From Qipengyuania profundimaris (GTDB lineage: Bacteria > Pseudomonadota > Alphaproteobacteria > Sphingomonadales > Sphingomonadaceae): a DNA stretch of 64,000 bases. Where the stretch lies: the NCBI RefSeq assembly GCF_030717945.1, contig NZ_JAVAIM010000001.1, positions 1,239,131 to 1,303,130 on the forward strand, read 5' to 3'. Positions 34,910 to 44,670 of the stretch are shown here, one piece after another. The position numbers were made by a program, and so were the translations under genes. Each line of letters opens with the position of its first letter. The first letter of the stretch is position 1. The notes under the pieces were generated by a model that was not told the origin of the DNA, ran no database searches, and saw only the letters and a list, made by a program, of their open reading frames with translations.

Positions 34910-37135
34910 ATGGGCGTATTCGATTCCTCCAGACGCAGGCCGCAGGCCGGGCCCGAGCCATCGGGCCATAGAGGCTATTATGCGACGCATGATGCGTTCG
35001 ATTACGACGACTCCCCGTATGACGATTGGGACGACCGGCTCTCCGGTCTCGACCATGCGCTCGAAGCCGAAGAGCGCCGTAGATTGCGCTGGTGGCAGCG
35101 GGACTATTGGCTGGGCCGTCGTAAGCGTTGGTGGGCGGGGCGCATCGCGCTGGGGTTGCTCGCCCTGTTTATCCTGCTGGTCGGCTGGCTGGCGATCACC
35201 GCTCCGCTGTCCAAGTCGCTCGAACCGATCGCCCCGCCGCAGATCACTCTGCTGGCGGCCGACGGTACGCCGATCGCTCGCAATGGTGCGATCGTCGACG
35301 AGCCGGTCGATGTGGACACCCTGCCACCGCATGTGGTGGAGGCTTTCCTCGCGATCGAGGACCGGCGGTTTTACGATCACTGGGGCGTCGATCCGCGCGG
35401 CATCGGACGGGCGATCTTCACGGGCACCGGCGGCGGCAGCACGATCACGCAACAGCTGGCAAAGTTCACCTTCCTGACGCCCGAACGCACGCTGACCCGC
35501 AAGGCGCGCGAAGCGTTGATCGCGTTCTGGCTCGAAAGCTGGCTGACCAAGGACGAGATCCTCGAACGCTACCTCTCGAACGCCTATTTCGGCGACAATG
35601 TCTACGGCCTGCGCGCGGCCAGCATGCACTATTTCTACCGCAAGCCGGAGAACCTGAAGCCTAACCAGGCGGCCATGCTGGCGGGCCTGCTCCAGGCACC
35701 CTCGCGTTATGCCCCCACCAAGCATTACGACCGCGCCAAACAGCGCATGGGCCTGGTGGTGAAGTCGATGGTGGCGGCGGGATACATCACCGAGGTCGAG
35801 GCGCGCGGGATGGCACCCCCGGCGCTCGACGTGCGGCTCAAGAGCGACTTGCCGACCGGCACTTACTTCGCCGACTGGGCGCTGCCCGAAGCGCGCAAGG
35901 AGGCGGACGGTGGCTACGCCCGGCAGACGCTGACCACCACGCTCGACAGCCGCCTCCAGGCGATCGCGCGCGATGTGACCGGCCGTGCGCCCCTCGGCTC
36001 CGCGCAGGTGGCGCTCGTCGCGATGCGGCCCAATGGCGAAGTCGTGGCGATGATCGGCGGCAAGGATTACGAGAAGTCGCCGTTCAATCGCGCGACGCAG
36101 GCCAAGCGCCAGCCGGGATCGACTTTCAAGCTGTTCGTCTATCTCGCCGCGCTGCGGGCCGGGTGGGACCCCGACGATCGCATCGCCAATACCGCGTTCA
36201 CCCAAGGCAGCTATCGCCCCAAGAATTCTCGCGATCGCTATTCGGAAAGCCTGACGCTGGAAGAGGCGTTCGCGCAGTCGAGCAATGTCGCCGCCGTGCG
36301 CCTGTTCGAAGAAGTCGGCAGTGAGAAGGTGATCCAGCTGGCGCGCGACCTCGGCGTCACCTCGCCGCTCGCCAAGGGCGATCCCAGTCTGGCGCTGGGT
36401 ACCAATACGATGAGCCTGCTCGAGCTTACCTCCGCCTATGCCGCCGTGGCCGGCAATGCCTATCCGGCAGAGGCTCACGCTTTCGCGAAGCCGGAACGCG
36501 GGTTCTTCGAGAACCTCTGGGACGGGCCGTCCAGTTTCTCTTCATCGACGCGTGACGAGATGCAGCGGATGCTGCGGGCAGCGATCAACGAGGGAACCGG
36601 CCGTGCGGCGATGCTGAGCGGTCCGAACTTCGGCAAGACCGGCACGACTCAGGACAATCGCGATGCGCTGTTCGTCGGCTATGCGGGCGATCTGGTGGTC
36701 GGCGTATGGATCGGCAACGACGATAATTCGCCGCTCGACGGGATTTCCGGCGGTGGCCTGCCTGCCCGCATCTGGCGCGACTTCATGAACCGCGCGCTCG
36801 GCGTACAGGCGACCGGCCAGCCTGCGCCGCGCGAACAGCGCGATCCGGGCACGCCCATCGAGCCGCTCGATGTGCCCGACATCGGCGATATCCCGGTGGG
36901 CGATGGCAATTCGCGTATTCGGATACGCGACGGCGAGGCAGTGTTCTCGACCGAGGTCGACGGCATTCCGATCGATATCCGCATCGGCGAAGACGGCATC
37001 GGGATCGATGACCAGGCGATCGAAGAGGCACGTCGCCGGGCGGAAGAACGCCAGATCGAGGCCGAGGAGCGTTACGAGGAAATCAGGCGCCAGCGCGACG
37101 AACGCCTGCGAGATTTGGAGAGTGCTCGCTTCTAG
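34910..37135 (+). CDS. Penicillin-binding protein 1A-type, bifunctional
   Basis: A 741-residue class A PBP that polymerises and crosslinks peptidoglycan. A cytosolic tail rich in Asp/Tyr/Trp (1-75) precedes one membrane helix (about 78-97). The glycosyltransferase domain has the catalytic Glu150 in AIEDRRFYDHWGVD and GGGSTITQQLAK. The transpeptidase has S-x-x-K in GSTFKLFVY, SSNVA and GKTGTT. The last ~75 residues form a charged coiled coil (EEARRRAEERQIEAEERYEE) not needed for catalysis. The upstream frame overlaps cobS, so 34910 is chosen. A hairpin abuts the start. Confidence 0.93.
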   Translation: MGVFDSSRRRPQAGPEPSGHRGYYATHDAFDYDDSPYDDWDDRLSGLDHALEAEERRRLRWWQRDYWLGRRKRWWAGRIALGLLALFILLVGWLAITAPLSKSLEPIAPPQITLLAADGTPIARNGAIVDEPVDVDTLPPHVVEAFLAIEDRRFYDHWGVDPRGIGRAIFTGTGGGSTITQQLAKFTFLTPERTLTRKAREALIAFWLESWLTKDEILERYLSNAYFGDNVYGLRAASMHYFYRKPENLKPNQAAMLAGLLQAPSRYAPTKHYDRAKQRMGLVVKSMVAAGYITEVEARGMAPPALDVRLKSDLPTGTYFADWALPEARKEADGGYARQTLTTTLDSRLQAIARDVTGRAPLGSAQVALVAMRPNGEVVAMIGGKDYEKSPFNRATQAKRQPGSTFKLFVYLAALRAGWDPDDRIANTAFTQGSYRPKNSRDRYSESLTLEEAFAQSSNVAAVRLFEEVGSEKVIQLARDLGVTSPLAKGDPSLALGTNTMSLLELTSAYAAVAGNAYPAEAHAFAKPERGFFENLWDGPSSFSSSTRDEMQRMLRAAINEGTGRAAMLSGPNFGKTGTTQDNRDALFVGYAGDLVVGVWIGNDDNSPLDGISGGGLPARIWRDFMNRALGVQATGQPAPREQRDPGTPIEPLDVPDIGDIPVGDGNSRIRIRDGEAVFSTEVDGIPIDIRIGEDGIGIDDQAIEEARRRAEERQIEAEERYEEIRRQRDERLRDLESARF

Positions 37136-37548
37136 CCTTGCGGCTCCGCCATCAGCACATTCATGACCGCTGTGGCAATCGGGCGCTGCGGATCGTCCTG
37201 CCACGCATCGACCGTTAAGTTCGCGCTGCGCCGACCCAGCTTGGTTATCCGGGCCTTGGCATAGGTCGCCTGGCTCTTGCCCGCCGCCAGATACTGCACC
37301 GTGATGTTGATCGGTTTGAGTACTGCCGAGCGATCCCGGCGCTCCAGCTCCGCCCTAAGCAGCGCATAGCCTGCCGTTTCCAGCAACCCCCCGGTCGCCC
37401 CGCCGTGATAGTGCCCGGGACGGCCCTCGACCGTCTCGTCGAACTCCACCCGCATCACGGGCGTGCCGTCATCCTCCCTGCGATCGAGCCGGATGCCGAG
37501 CGATCGTGCGTAGGGCGTCAGCGCATCCATGTCGGTCGGTTCAGCCAT
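37132..37548 (-). CDS. PaaI-type hotdog thioesterase (second of a pair)
   Basis: A 138-residue hotdog protein: GHYHGGATGGLLETAGYALL carries the PaaI-type HGG, with INITVQYLAAGKSQATYAKA beta strands. It likely hydrolyses aryl- or acyl-CoA. The ATG at 37548 overlaps the end of the neighbouring thioesterase by 8 bases, giving a coupled pair; the frame runs to 37575 without support. It converges on PBP1A with a four-base overlap. Confidence 0.85.
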   Translation of the reverse strand: MAEPTDMDALTPYARSLGIRLDRREDDGTPVMRVEFDETVEGRPGHYHGGATGGLLETAGYALLRAELERRDRSAVLKPINITVQYLAAGKSQATYAKARITKLGRRSANLTVDAWQDDPQRPIATAVMNVLMAEPQG

Positions 37549-37999
37549 TAGGCACCACCGGACCTTGCGGCGCAATCTTCATGAAAACAGCCTGGATATG
37601 CGCGACCGGATCCTCGGCATCGCCATCATGGGCAAGGCCCCGGACGAAGGCGGCGCTGCGAGTCAGACGATAGCATTGCGAGCGACCAAAAACGCTGGCC
37701 CCTTCGCGAGCGGGGCGCACGTAATCCACTCTGAGGTCGAGCGTTGCGATGGCGCTGAATTCGTCCATCGTGCGCCAGATCGCCATGCCGCTGGCCATAT
37801 CCATCAGGCTGAGGATCGGGCCGGAAGCGAGCACCCGCTGCCCCTCTTCGCCAAGAAGGTCCTCGCGCCAAGGCAGCTCCAGCTCCACCCAGTCGTCGCC
37901 ATGGTCGGAATAGGTGAGGCCCAGCCAGCCCGAATGCCCGCGAGCGGTGAAGAACTTCGTCGCCTCCGCAGGATCGAATTTGCGCACTTTGCCGGTCAT
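37541..37999 (-). CDS. PaaI-type hotdog thioesterase (first of a pair)
   Basis: A 152-residue hotdog thioesterase: HSGWLGLTYSDHGDDWVELE, ILSLMDMASGMAIWRTM (the helix carrying the catalytic region, with Ser-Leu-Met-Asp instead of HGG), ATLDLRVDYVRPAREG and AFVRGLAHDGDAEDPVAHI. Its neighbour has a different active-site pattern, so the two may form a heteromer or act on different CoA esters. The ruvX gene ends 59 bp upstream. Confidence 0.85.
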   Translation of the reverse strand: MTGKVRKFDPAEATKFFTARGHSGWLGLTYSDHGDDWVELELPWREDLLGEEGQRVLASGPILSLMDMASGMAIWRTMDEFSAIATLDLRVDYVRPAREGASVFGRSQCYRLTRSAAFVRGLAHDGDAEDPVAHIQAVFMKIAPQGPVVPNG

Positions 38000-38058
38000 T
38001 GCGGTGCCCGATAGCGCGCGTTATCAACCGGCATCAATCGATTTCATGCCCAATCCGC

Positions 38059-38544
38059 TTAGAAACCGCCGCCGGCCAGCGTGTCGATCGCACCTTGCAG
38101 GATGATCGCGGCGGCGTGGCTGTCGATGCGTGCGGCGCGCTTGGCGCGGCTCATGTCCTGCGCGATCATCGCGCCTTCGGCACTGGCGGTCGACCAGCGC
38201 TCGTCCCACAGCAGCACCGGCAGGCCGAGCGCCAGCGCGACGTTGCGGGCATAGGCGCGGCTCGCCTGCGCGCGCGGGCCTTCGCTGCCGTCCATATTGC
38301 GCGGCAGGCCGATGACGACGCCCTTGATGGCGCGCTCGCTCGCCAGCGCGCGCAGGCTCTCACTGTCTTTGCCGAACTTGCCGCGTTGTAGTGTCTTGCC
38401 CGCCGTCGCGAAGCGCCACTCGCGGTCGCAGGTCGCGATGCCGACGGTCTTGGTGCCGACATCGAGGCCCAGCAAGGCACCGCCGTCCGGCAGCGCGTCG
38501 CCGAATTCGAGCGCGTTGTCGGTTACGATTGCGCGGGCGTCCAT
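38059..38544 (-). CDS. ruvX: RuvX/YqgF resolvase-like pre-16S rRNA nuclease
   Basis: A 161-residue RNase H-fold protein: LLGLDVGTKTVGIATCDREW has the first catalytic Asp; GVVIGLPRNMDGSEG and LPVLLWDERWSTASAEG carry the others, and RIDSHAAAIILQGAID the final Asp. YqgF homologues mature the 5' end of 16S rRNA in E. coli and were earlier called Holliday-junction resolvases. The start overlaps the DUF3089 gene by 22 bases, so it is the last gene of the long leftward set from pyrE. Confidence 0.93.
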   Translation of the reverse strand: MDARAIVTDNALEFGDALPDGGALLGLDVGTKTVGIATCDREWRFATAGKTLQRGKFGKDSESLRALASERAIKGVVIGLPRNMDGSEGPRAQASRAYARNVALALGLPVLLWDERWSTASAEGAMIAQDMSRAKRAARIDSHAAAIILQGAIDTLAGGGF

Positions 38545-39764
38545 GCCGTCACCCGCCGCACCACGTCGTCCTGTAGATTCTTCCAGAACAGCGGGATGTC
38601 GTAGACGTGATAATTCCCGCCCGGCAGCACGCCCTGGCCCAGTTCGGGCGGATCGCCGATGTAGAGTATGCCGTTGTCCCCGCAGCGCGCGCCGACTGCT
38701 CCGGCGACCAACTCTGCCGTGGCGAGGCTTTCTTCCGGCACCAGCGTGCCGAGATTGTCGCTGGGAAGCGCGGAGCCGCCGGTCATGCCGGTCAGCGGAT
38801 TGACGCAGAGCACCGGGTCCTCGGTCCCGCGCGGCTGGCCATCGAGGCCTGGCATCTGGCTGTAGCGCGTGAGCAACTGGCCCGGATCGCCATCGTCCGC
38901 GAAGCTGAGGTAGCTGACGATGCAGGCGGACTGACCGGGCGATGCGCAGGCGGGAAGGGGCAGGGCAGGCAGATCGTGCGCCAGCGAGATCGGCCAGCCG
39001 GGCGCGTAGACGGCCGCGATGCGCGGCTCGAGGTATGTTCCCGCCACCACGTCACGCAGCAAGCGCAACACATGTGCCGCGCCTTGGCTGTGCCCGGCCA
39101 ACACGATCGGCTTGTCCGGTCCCACGCTCTCGACGAAATAGCGGAACGCCTGCTCGACATCGGCATAAGCCGCATCGATGGCGCGCGTCGCTTCCTCGCG
39201 GTCGGTCAGGAAAGCACCAACCGCGGCCTGGCGGTACTTCGGTGCCCAGACCTCGTCGGCGCGGTTGAAGGGACTGGCGAGGCCGCGCAGGAAAACGCGG
39301 GCAAGCTGGTCGGTATCGGCATCGTTCAGCGGCGCGTTCCAGTCACCCAGGGCGCCCTTGGTGTAGCTGGTAGGGGGCACGAAGAAGACCGCAAAATCGG
39401 GCAGCTCGCGCGGGTTTGCGACCTCGCCGGGCTGCGAATTGACACCCACCTGAGGCGCGCCGCGGTCGAGGCTTTGCTCTGCGGCGGGCGCATCTGGGGA
39501 TGGCGTGCGCTCCGCCGGATCGGGAGGAGTCTCCGCGACCGCCGGCTGATAGCGCGCCGGATCGTTCGCGCCGAGGCCGGGGCGTGAATACCACATCGCA
39601 GGGTCCTGGTAGGCGTTCTGGTCCAGCGGCTCCTGCTCGACGAAATCGCCGCGCGGTACGAACGCGATTTCGGTCGCTTCACGCGACCAGATCGATAGCG
39701 CGATCCCGCCGACAATGACCAGCACGATCAGGAACGAGACGATGTAGAGAAACTTGCGGACCAT
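38523..39764 (-). CDS. DUF3089 family membrane-anchored hydrolase
   Basis: A 413-residue protein with an N-terminal membrane anchor (KFLYIVSFLIVLVIVGGIAL), a Pro-rich linker (about 75-115) and an alpha/beta-hydrolase domain: FFVPPTSYTKGALGDWNAPL, ASPFNRADEVWAPKYRQA, nucleophile in VLAGHSQGAAHVLRLL and the His near GGNYHVYDIPLFW. Probably a periplasmic esterase; substrate unknown. It lies four bases after the AI-2E-type transporter stop, suggesting co-transcription. Confidence 0.85.
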   Translation of the reverse strand: MVRKFLYIVSFLIVLVIVGGIALSIWSREATEIAFVPRGDFVEQEPLDQNAYQDPAMWYSRPGLGANDPARYQPAVAETPPDPAERTPSPDAPAAEQSLDRGAPQVGVNSQPGEVANPRELPDFAVFFVPPTSYTKGALGDWNAPLNDADTDQLARVFLRGLASPFNRADEVWAPKYRQAAVGAFLTDREEATRAIDAAYADVEQAFRYFVESVGPDKPIVLAGHSQGAAHVLRLLRDVVAGTYLEPRIAAVYAPGWPISLAHDLPALPLPACASPGQSACIVSYLSFADDGDPGQLLTRYSQMPGLDGQPRGTEDPVLCVNPLTGMTGGSALPSDNLGTLVPEESLATAELVAGAVGARCGDNGILYIGDPPELGQGVLPGGNYHVYDIPLFWKNLQDDVVRRVTAWTPAQS

Positions 39765-39768
39765 GCGT

Positions 39769-40872
39769 TCAGGCGTCCTTCGGTTCGAATGTCTTCACGT
39801 CGTCCACATCCTCCATCCGAGCAGAGCGGCGCTGCAAAGCGGTCTTGATCATCGCCAGCAGCGGATCGGCGAGCGCGATCCCGAGAATCCCGAACAGCAC
39901 GCCGAAGATCAGCTGTGCCGACAAGACGAGCGCGGGGGCGAGATCGACGGTCTTTTTCGCGATCATCGGAATGATGACGTAGCCGTCGAAGTTCTGGACC
40001 AGAAAATAGACGAAGATCGTATAGAGCCCCATATCGGTCCCGCCCGAAAAGCCGACCAGCACCATCAGCACGCCCGATACGATCGCGCCGATATTGGGGA
40101 TGAAGGCGAGCAGGCCCGTCAGCAGGCCGAGCAGGGCGGCCATCGGCACCGGGTCGATACCGATCAGCATGCCGCCGAACGCCAGCATGATCCAGGTGAA
40201 GAAGCCTTCGAACAGCATGCCGAGCAAGCGCCCTGCCAGCAGGCGGCGCAAGGTCTTCGCCATGTGGCTGAAGGTGTCGTAAAAAGCATCGCGATGGCGC
40301 GCCGGGATCATCCAGGCCGCCCCGCGCTCGTAGATGTCGGGATCGACGGCGAAATAGATGCCGATAATCATGATGAGGAACAGCGTCGTGAGACCGCCGA
40401 CGACACCGCCGATGGCCTGCGTTACCGTCCCCACGCCGCTTGCCAGCGATCCCGCGAAGCTGCGAATATCGCCGGACTCGACCGCAAAACCCCTCGACTG
40501 CAGCCAGCCGATGGTGCGGCCGATCTGCTCGGTGACGATACTGGGGAACTGCGCCGCCTGCTGCGAGATTTGAGAACCCGCGAAATAGCCGAGCCAGATG
40601 AGAAATGCTGCGGTCAGCAACAACACGATGGCGATGCGGAAACCGCGAGCAATCGGCAGGATGCGAGCCAAGAGGCGCGCTCCGCCATCGATCAGCGCGC
40701 CGAACACCATGGCACCGAAGATCACGAGCAGCGATTGCGAAATGTAAACCGCCAGCACCAGCAGGCCGATCACGATCCCCCAGGTGAAGGCCTTCCCGAT
40801 TTCGAGGCGCAGTGACCTGCTGTCGATCCGGGTCGGGCTCCTGCCGAGGTCGCTGCGCTCGCTGTCGGACAT
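39769..40872 (-). CDS. AI-2E family transporter (PerM-like)
   Basis: A 367-residue polytopic protein with about eight hydrophobic segments and the family blocks IGKAFTWGIVIGLLVLAVYI, FLIMIIGIYFAVDPDIY, GLLTGLLAFIPNIGAIVSGV and FLVQNFDGYVIIPMIAKKTV. Members export the quorum signal AI-2 (TqsA) or act as Na+/H+ antiporters or permeases, so the cargo is not known here. The start at 40872 leaves 26 bp to lepB. No luxS is seen in the window. Confidence 0.9.
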   Translation of the reverse strand: MSDSERSDLGRSPTRIDSRSLRLEIGKAFTWGIVIGLLVLAVYISQSLLVIFGAMVFGALIDGGARLLARILPIARGFRIAIVLLLTAAFLIWLGYFAGSQISQQAAQFPSIVTEQIGRTIGWLQSRGFAVESGDIRSFAGSLASGVGTVTQAIGGVVGGLTTLFLIMIIGIYFAVDPDIYERGAAWMIPARHRDAFYDTFSHMAKTLRRLLAGRLLGMLFEGFFTWIMLAFGGMLIGIDPVPMAALLGLLTGLLAFIPNIGAIVSGVLMVLVGFSGGTDMGLYTIFVYFLVQNFDGYVIIPMIAKKTVDLAPALVLSAQLIFGVLFGILGIALADPLLAMIKTALQRRSARMEDVDDVKTFEPKDA

Positions 40873-40898
40873 CTTGTTTGCTCCCCTGTTCGAAGGGA

Positions 40899-41783
40899 TC
40901 AACTCGCCGTGGCGCTTCGGCGTTCCACCACCGCAGGACGCAGCGTCGACCAGGAGCGCCCTTCGCGCAGGCTCGTCCACCAGCTCACCGGGTTGAGCGT
41001 CGTAGTGCCGTCGAGCGAGAAGGTGATGAACTCAGCGCGCCCGCCGATGTTCTCCAGCGGGATCGGACCGAGCAGGCCGCGCGAGCTGGCGAGCTCGCGG
41101 CTGTCGGAGGAATGATCGCGATTGTCGCCCATCACGAAGACCTCGCCTTCCGGCACGGTGATCTCGGGAAAATTGTCGAGCGCCGTGCGGGTATGGTCGA
41201 TCACCAGATAGGTCGCGCCATTGGGCAGCGTTTCGCGCATCACCGGCACCCGGCACACCAGTTCACCGGCGTCGTTGCGGGCGCGGAAATTGTCGAGATT
41301 GAAGCCGTCGCAGCGCGAATTGGCATCCAGCGGAAGGTCGAGCGCAGGCTCCACCCGCTGTTCGACCGGCGTCCCGTTCAGGATGATCTGCCCGCCTCTC
41401 ACAGCGATCCGGTCGCCGGGCAGGGCGACCACGCGCTTGATGTAATCCTCGTCGCGCTCCGGGTGCACGGGGATGACGATGTCGCCGTATTCGGGTGTGT
41501 CGCCCATCACCCGCCAGTCACCGCGCGGGGCAAGGTGGAAGCTGATCGAGGACCAGTTCCAACCATAGGGATATTTGCTGACGATCAGCCGATCCCCGAC
41601 CAACAGGTTCGGCATCATCGATTCCGACGGGATGTAGAAGGGCTTGGCAATGAAGCTGTGGAACGCGAAGACGGCCAGGAGCATCAGCGCAAGACCGCGG
41701 ATTTCCGCGAGCCAGTCGACCTTTTCGTCCTTGCTGTCGGAAGACTTGGCGATGTCGTTCATTGCCGGTGTGCCGGTACTCAT
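40899..41783 (-). CDS. lepB: Signal peptidase I
   Basis: A 294-residue inner-membrane serine/lysine protease that cleaves Sec and Tat signal peptides. One N-terminal helix ([15 protein letters not shown], about 32-46) is followed by the nucleophile Ser55 in [11 protein letters not shown], the general-base Lys in [12 protein letters not shown] and [11 protein letters not shown]. The ATG at 41783 overlaps the acpS stop as ATGA. Unlike many alphaproteobacteria, rnc and era do not follow. Confidence 0.95.
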   Translation of the reverse strand: MSTGTPAMNDIAKSSDSKDEKVDWLAEIRGLALMLLAVFAFHSFIAKPFYIPSESMMPNLLVGDRLIVSKYPYGWNWSSISFHLAPRGDWRVMGDTPEYGDIVIPVHPERDEDYIKRVVALPGDRIAVRGGQIILNGTPVEQRVEPALDLPLDANSRCDGFNLDNFRARNDAGELVCRVPVMRETLPNGATYLVIDHTRTALDNFPEITVPEGEVFVMGDNRDHSSDSRELASSRGLLGPIPLENIGGRAEFITFSLDGTTTLNPVSWWTSLREGRSWSTLRPAVVERRSATAS

Positions 41784-42181
41784 GCGGGAAGGGCCTCGAT
41801 GATCACATAAGCTTGCGCCCATGGGTGATCGTCCGTGAGGGTGAGATGAATGCGCGCCTCATGGCCCTCCGGCACCATTTCCGCAAGCCGGATTGCAGCG
41901 CCGCCGGTCAGGGCGAGCGTGGGCGCACCGGATTTGGCGTTCACGACGCCGATATCCTTCATGAAGACGCCACGCCGGAAGCCCGTGCCGACGGCCTTGG
42001 AGAACGCTTCCTTGGCCGCGAACCGCTTGGCATAGGTGCCCGCGACGGTGAACGGCCGCCGCCGCGCTTTGGTGCGTTCGATTTCGGTAAAGACGCGGTT
42101 CTCGAACCGCTCTCCAAAACGGTCGAGAGAGTTCTGAATCCGCTCGATATTGCAGAGGTCGGAGCCGAGGCCGATGATCAT
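41780..42181 (-). CDS. acpS: Holo-[acyl-carrier-protein] synthase
   Basis: A 133-residue enzyme that attaches 4'-phosphopantetheine from CoA to acyl carrier protein. Mg-binding Asp lies in [13 protein letters not shown] and Glu in [16 protein letters not shown], both hallmark motifs. Trimer-type length is normal. Overlaps of four bases with pdxJ and with lepB show tight coupling; the pdxJ-acpS-lepB order is common in alphaproteobacteria. Confidence 0.97.
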   Translation of the reverse strand: MIIGLGSDLCNIERIQNSLDRFGERFENRVFTEIERTKARRRPFTVAGTYAKRFAAKEAFSKAVGTGFRRGVFMKDIGVVNAKSGAPTLALTGGAAIRLAEMVPEGHEARIHLTLTDDHPWAQAYVIIEALPA

Positions 42182-42936
42182 ATGCGAGACTCATCCATAA
42201 ACCTGCGCATCCGGCGGACAGCTTCTTCCAGCCCCACGAATACCGCTTCGCCGACGAGGTAATGCCCGATGTTCAACTCGGCGAGCTCCGGAATAGCCGC
42301 AATGGGTTTCACATTCTCGTAGGTAAGTCCGTGCCCCGCGTGCGGTTCGATCCCGACGCTGCGCGCAGCGGCTGACATGGTCGCGATGCGCTCCAGCTCG
42401 CGCCCCTCGCGCTCGGCATCGCCGTCGAGCCCGGCATGGGCGTATTCGCCGGTGTGGAACTCGACTACCGGCACGCCGAGGCGCTGGGCGGCGTCCAGCT
42501 GCCGTTCGTCCGCCTCGATGAACAGCGAGACGCGGATGCCGTTGTCCTTCAGCTTCCACACGATCGGCGTCAGCGTGTTGTGCAGCCCGGCCGCATCCAG
42601 TCCGCCTTCGGTAGTCCGCTCCTCGCGCTTTTCCGGGACGATGCAGGCGGCATGGGGTGTGTGGGCGAGGGCGATGTCGAGCATTTCCTCGGTCGCAGCC
42701 ATTTCCAGGTTCAGCGGCAGATCGGTGGCCTGCTGGATGCGCCGAAGGTCCGCATCACGGATATGCCGCCGGTCCTCGCGCAAGTGCGCCGTAATTCCGT
42801 CACCGCCCACGCTGGCGACGATCTCCGCAGCGCGCACCGGATCGGGATGGTCGCCGCCGCGCGCGTTGCGGATGGTGGCGACGTGATCGATGTTCACGCC
42901 GAGGCGGAGTTTGCCGGTGCTCGAGCCATTGCTCAT
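42178..42936 (-). CDS. pdxJ: Pyridoxine 5'-phosphate synthase
   Basis: A 252-residue TIM barrel that condenses 1-deoxyxylulose 5-phosphate and aminoacetone phosphate into pyridoxine 5'-phosphate. Markers: [59 protein letters not shown] and VEFHTGEYA. The ATG at 42936 overlaps the upstream gene's stop by four bases; the open frame to 43131 is antisense-like noise. Confidence 0.97.
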   Translation of the reverse strand: MSNGSSTGKLRLGVNIDHVATIRNARGGDHPDPVRAAEIVASVGGDGITAHLREDRRHIRDADLRRIQQATDLPLNLEMAATEEMLDIALAHTPHAACIVPEKREERTTEGGLDAAGLHNTLTPIVWKLKDNGIRVSLFIEADERQLDAAQRLGVPVVEFHTGEYAHAGLDGDAEREGRELERIATMSAAARSVGIEPHAGHGLTYENVKPIAAIPELAELNIGHYLVGEAVFVGLEEAVRRMRRFMDESRI

Positions 42937-44012
42937 GTCGCGTCTCCACACGCTGCGGCTGACAGGATGTCGAATGAGCGCCCCTGCTGCTGCCACAGCT
43001 CGCCGAAATCGAAATTTTCGTCCTTCACTGCAAGCACAAGCGCCATCTCGGTCTCGGGAAGGATGAAGTTTCGCAGCTGGTAGCCGCCGATCGCACCGCG
43101 CCGCTCGACTATTCTTACCGCCCCGTCGCAACCGGCAAGCGGCACGTCATAGACCCATTGGCCCAGCGCCATGTAGCCGAGCGCCGGATCGCTTTCCCAC
43201 ATTTCGGCTCTCGCTTCGAGTGACAGGAGCCTGCCGTCGAGCAGCGCGCGGTCGAAGGCGATGATATCGTTCATTGAACCGACGATCCCCGCCGAAGCGC
43301 CGTAGCGAGAGATGTCGAAAGGGAAGTCCGCGTCGCTGCGCGCGAGGCTGCGCGGTCGCCGGGGGGCGAGCATCGGGCCCTGAATTCCGGCAGTACGAAA
43401 GCGTTCGCCGATCAGCGCGCCAATCGGTCTGCCTGTCACCGATTCCAGCACCGCGCCGAGCACGATGTAGTCGCAATTGTTGTACGTCCAGCCTTCGGCG
43501 GGGGGCGCGCTGCGTCCGGCAAGGCACCATTCGACCCCGCTCGGTCCGGTCGAATAGAAGTCTGGAACGCCGTTCGCATCCTGCGGGCTGTCGTCCGGAT
43601 TGCGCAACCCCGATTGGTGTTGGAGCACCTCACGGACCGTAGGCGCGGCGATATCTTGGGCAGGCGGGAACGGTAGGTAGCTTGTCGCCAGGGCATCCAG
43701 CTCCAGCGCGCCGCGCTCGACCTCCTGCATGACCAGCACCGCGACGACCTGCTTGGTGATCGAGGCCCAGGGCCACGTTGCGTTTTCGCAGTCAGGCGCG
43801 CTGCGGACCCAATAGGTCATGCCGTCGCGATACAGCTGGACCTCGCCGGGGAAATCTTCGCCGATCGCTGTATCGAGTGCGGCGTAGAAGGGCGGGCGGA
43901 CAGGCTCGGCAGCTTCGTCGCCTAGCACCGATACAGGCTGCAAAGCGCAAGCCAGCGCCGGGCCGGCGAGGCTCGCCCAGACGAGCGCTAGCATACCTGC
44001 AAGAAGCCGCAT
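42933..44012 (-). CDS. Exported class C beta-lactamase-related serine hydrolase
   Basis: A 359-residue secreted protein with signal peptide [19 protein letters not shown] and the serine beta-lactamase/DD-peptidase fold: nucleophile S-x-x-K in [12 protein letters not shown], YxN in [13 protein letters not shown] and a C-terminal block [14 protein letters not shown] in the place of the KTG strand. Family members include esterases and D-aminopeptidases; real beta-lactamase activity is unlikely for this layout. Both ends overlap neighbours (pyrE by one base, pdxJ by four), so it is an accessory gene set inside a housekeeping operon. Confidence 0.85.
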   Translation of the reverse strand: MRLLAGMLALVWASLAGPALACALQPVSVLGDEAAEPVRPPFYAALDTAIGEDFPGEVQLYRDGMTYWVRSAPDCENATWPWASITKQVVAVLVMQEVERGALELDALATSYLPFPPAQDIAAPTVREVLQHQSGLRNPDDSPQDANGVPDFYSTGPSGVEWCLAGRSAPPAEGWTYNNCDYIVLGAVLESVTGRPIGALIGERFRTAGIQGPMLAPRRPRSLARSDADFPFDISRYGASAGIVGSMNDIIAFDRALLDGRLLSLEARAEMWESDPALGYMALGQWVYDVPLAGCDGAVRIVERRGAIGGYQLRNFILPETEMALVLAVKDENFDFGELWQQQGRSFDILSAAACGDAT

Positions 44013-44593
44013 CAAGCGGCGCGGCTCCCCGGCTTGGTCACGGGTATGGCAGCAAGCTCGTCCGGCACCTCGTCCTCCGCATAGCTCGGGAAGGTGATGT
44101 CGATCAGCGGGAAGAAGGGCACGCCCAGATCGGCAGACCCGTTGCTGCGGTCGACCAGCGCGCATTCGGCTATCACCTCGCCACCTTCGCGGCCGACTGC
44201 TGTAATCGCTTCGCGGCTGGATAGGCCGGTGGTCACCACATCCTCCACCATCAGCACTTTGGCACCCGGATCGAGGCGGAACCCGCGGCGAAGGTGGAAT
44301 TCGCCTTCGGGCCGCTCGAGGAACATCGCATCTTTGCCCAGCGCCCGGCCCATTTCATGGCCGATGATCAGGCCCCCCATCGCCGGGCTGATCACCACGT
44401 CGACCTCGTTGCGAAATTCGCGCGGGATCTTTTGAGCCAGTGCCCGGGCAAGGTTCCCGGCGCGTTCCGGGTTCATCAGCACTCTGGCGCATTGGAGATA
44501 ATGCCCGCTGTGCCGCCCGCTGCTGAGCTTGAAATGGCCTTCGAGCAAGGCTTCGCTGGCGCGGAATTCGGAGAGGATTTCGTCTTCTGTCAT
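44012..44593 (-). CDS. pyrE: Orotate phosphoribosyltransferase
   Basis: A 193-residue enzyme that joins orotate and PRPP to OMP in pyrimidine synthesis. HFKLSSGRHSGHYLQCA, ISPAMGGLIIGHEMGRAL and the PRPP loop VLMVEDVVTTGLSSREAI are diagnostic. It is first of a long leftward series reaching ruvX, with all junctions overlapping or short. The start at 44593 is preferred over 44686, whose extension has no homology and reaches into the ctaC promoter region. Confidence 0.96.
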   Translation of the reverse strand: MTEDEILSEFRASEALLEGHFKLSSGRHSGHYLQCARVLMNPERAGNLARALAQKIPREFRNEVDVVISPAMGGLIIGHEMGRALGKDAMFLERPEGEFHLRRGFRLDPGAKVLMVEDVVTTGLSSREAITAVGREGGEVIAECALVDRSNGSADLGVPFFPLIDITFPSYAEDEVPDELAAIPVTKPGSRAA

Positions 44594-44670
44594 ACCGTCC
44601 CGGTTCAAAGCGTGTTGCGCGCGATTGCGCAAGAGACAAAGGGTAATGCATAATTTTGTCGGTTGGGCGC

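Noticed and set aside
34895..36478. A 527-codon frame opposite PBP1A
   Set aside because: Arg/Ala-rich antisense product without domains or ribosome site.
42933..44012. A true class C beta-lactamase resistance gene
   Set aside because: The S-x-x-K and YxN motifs fit, but the third strand lacks KTG and the gene is embedded in a housekeeping operon, so an esterase or peptidase role is more likely.
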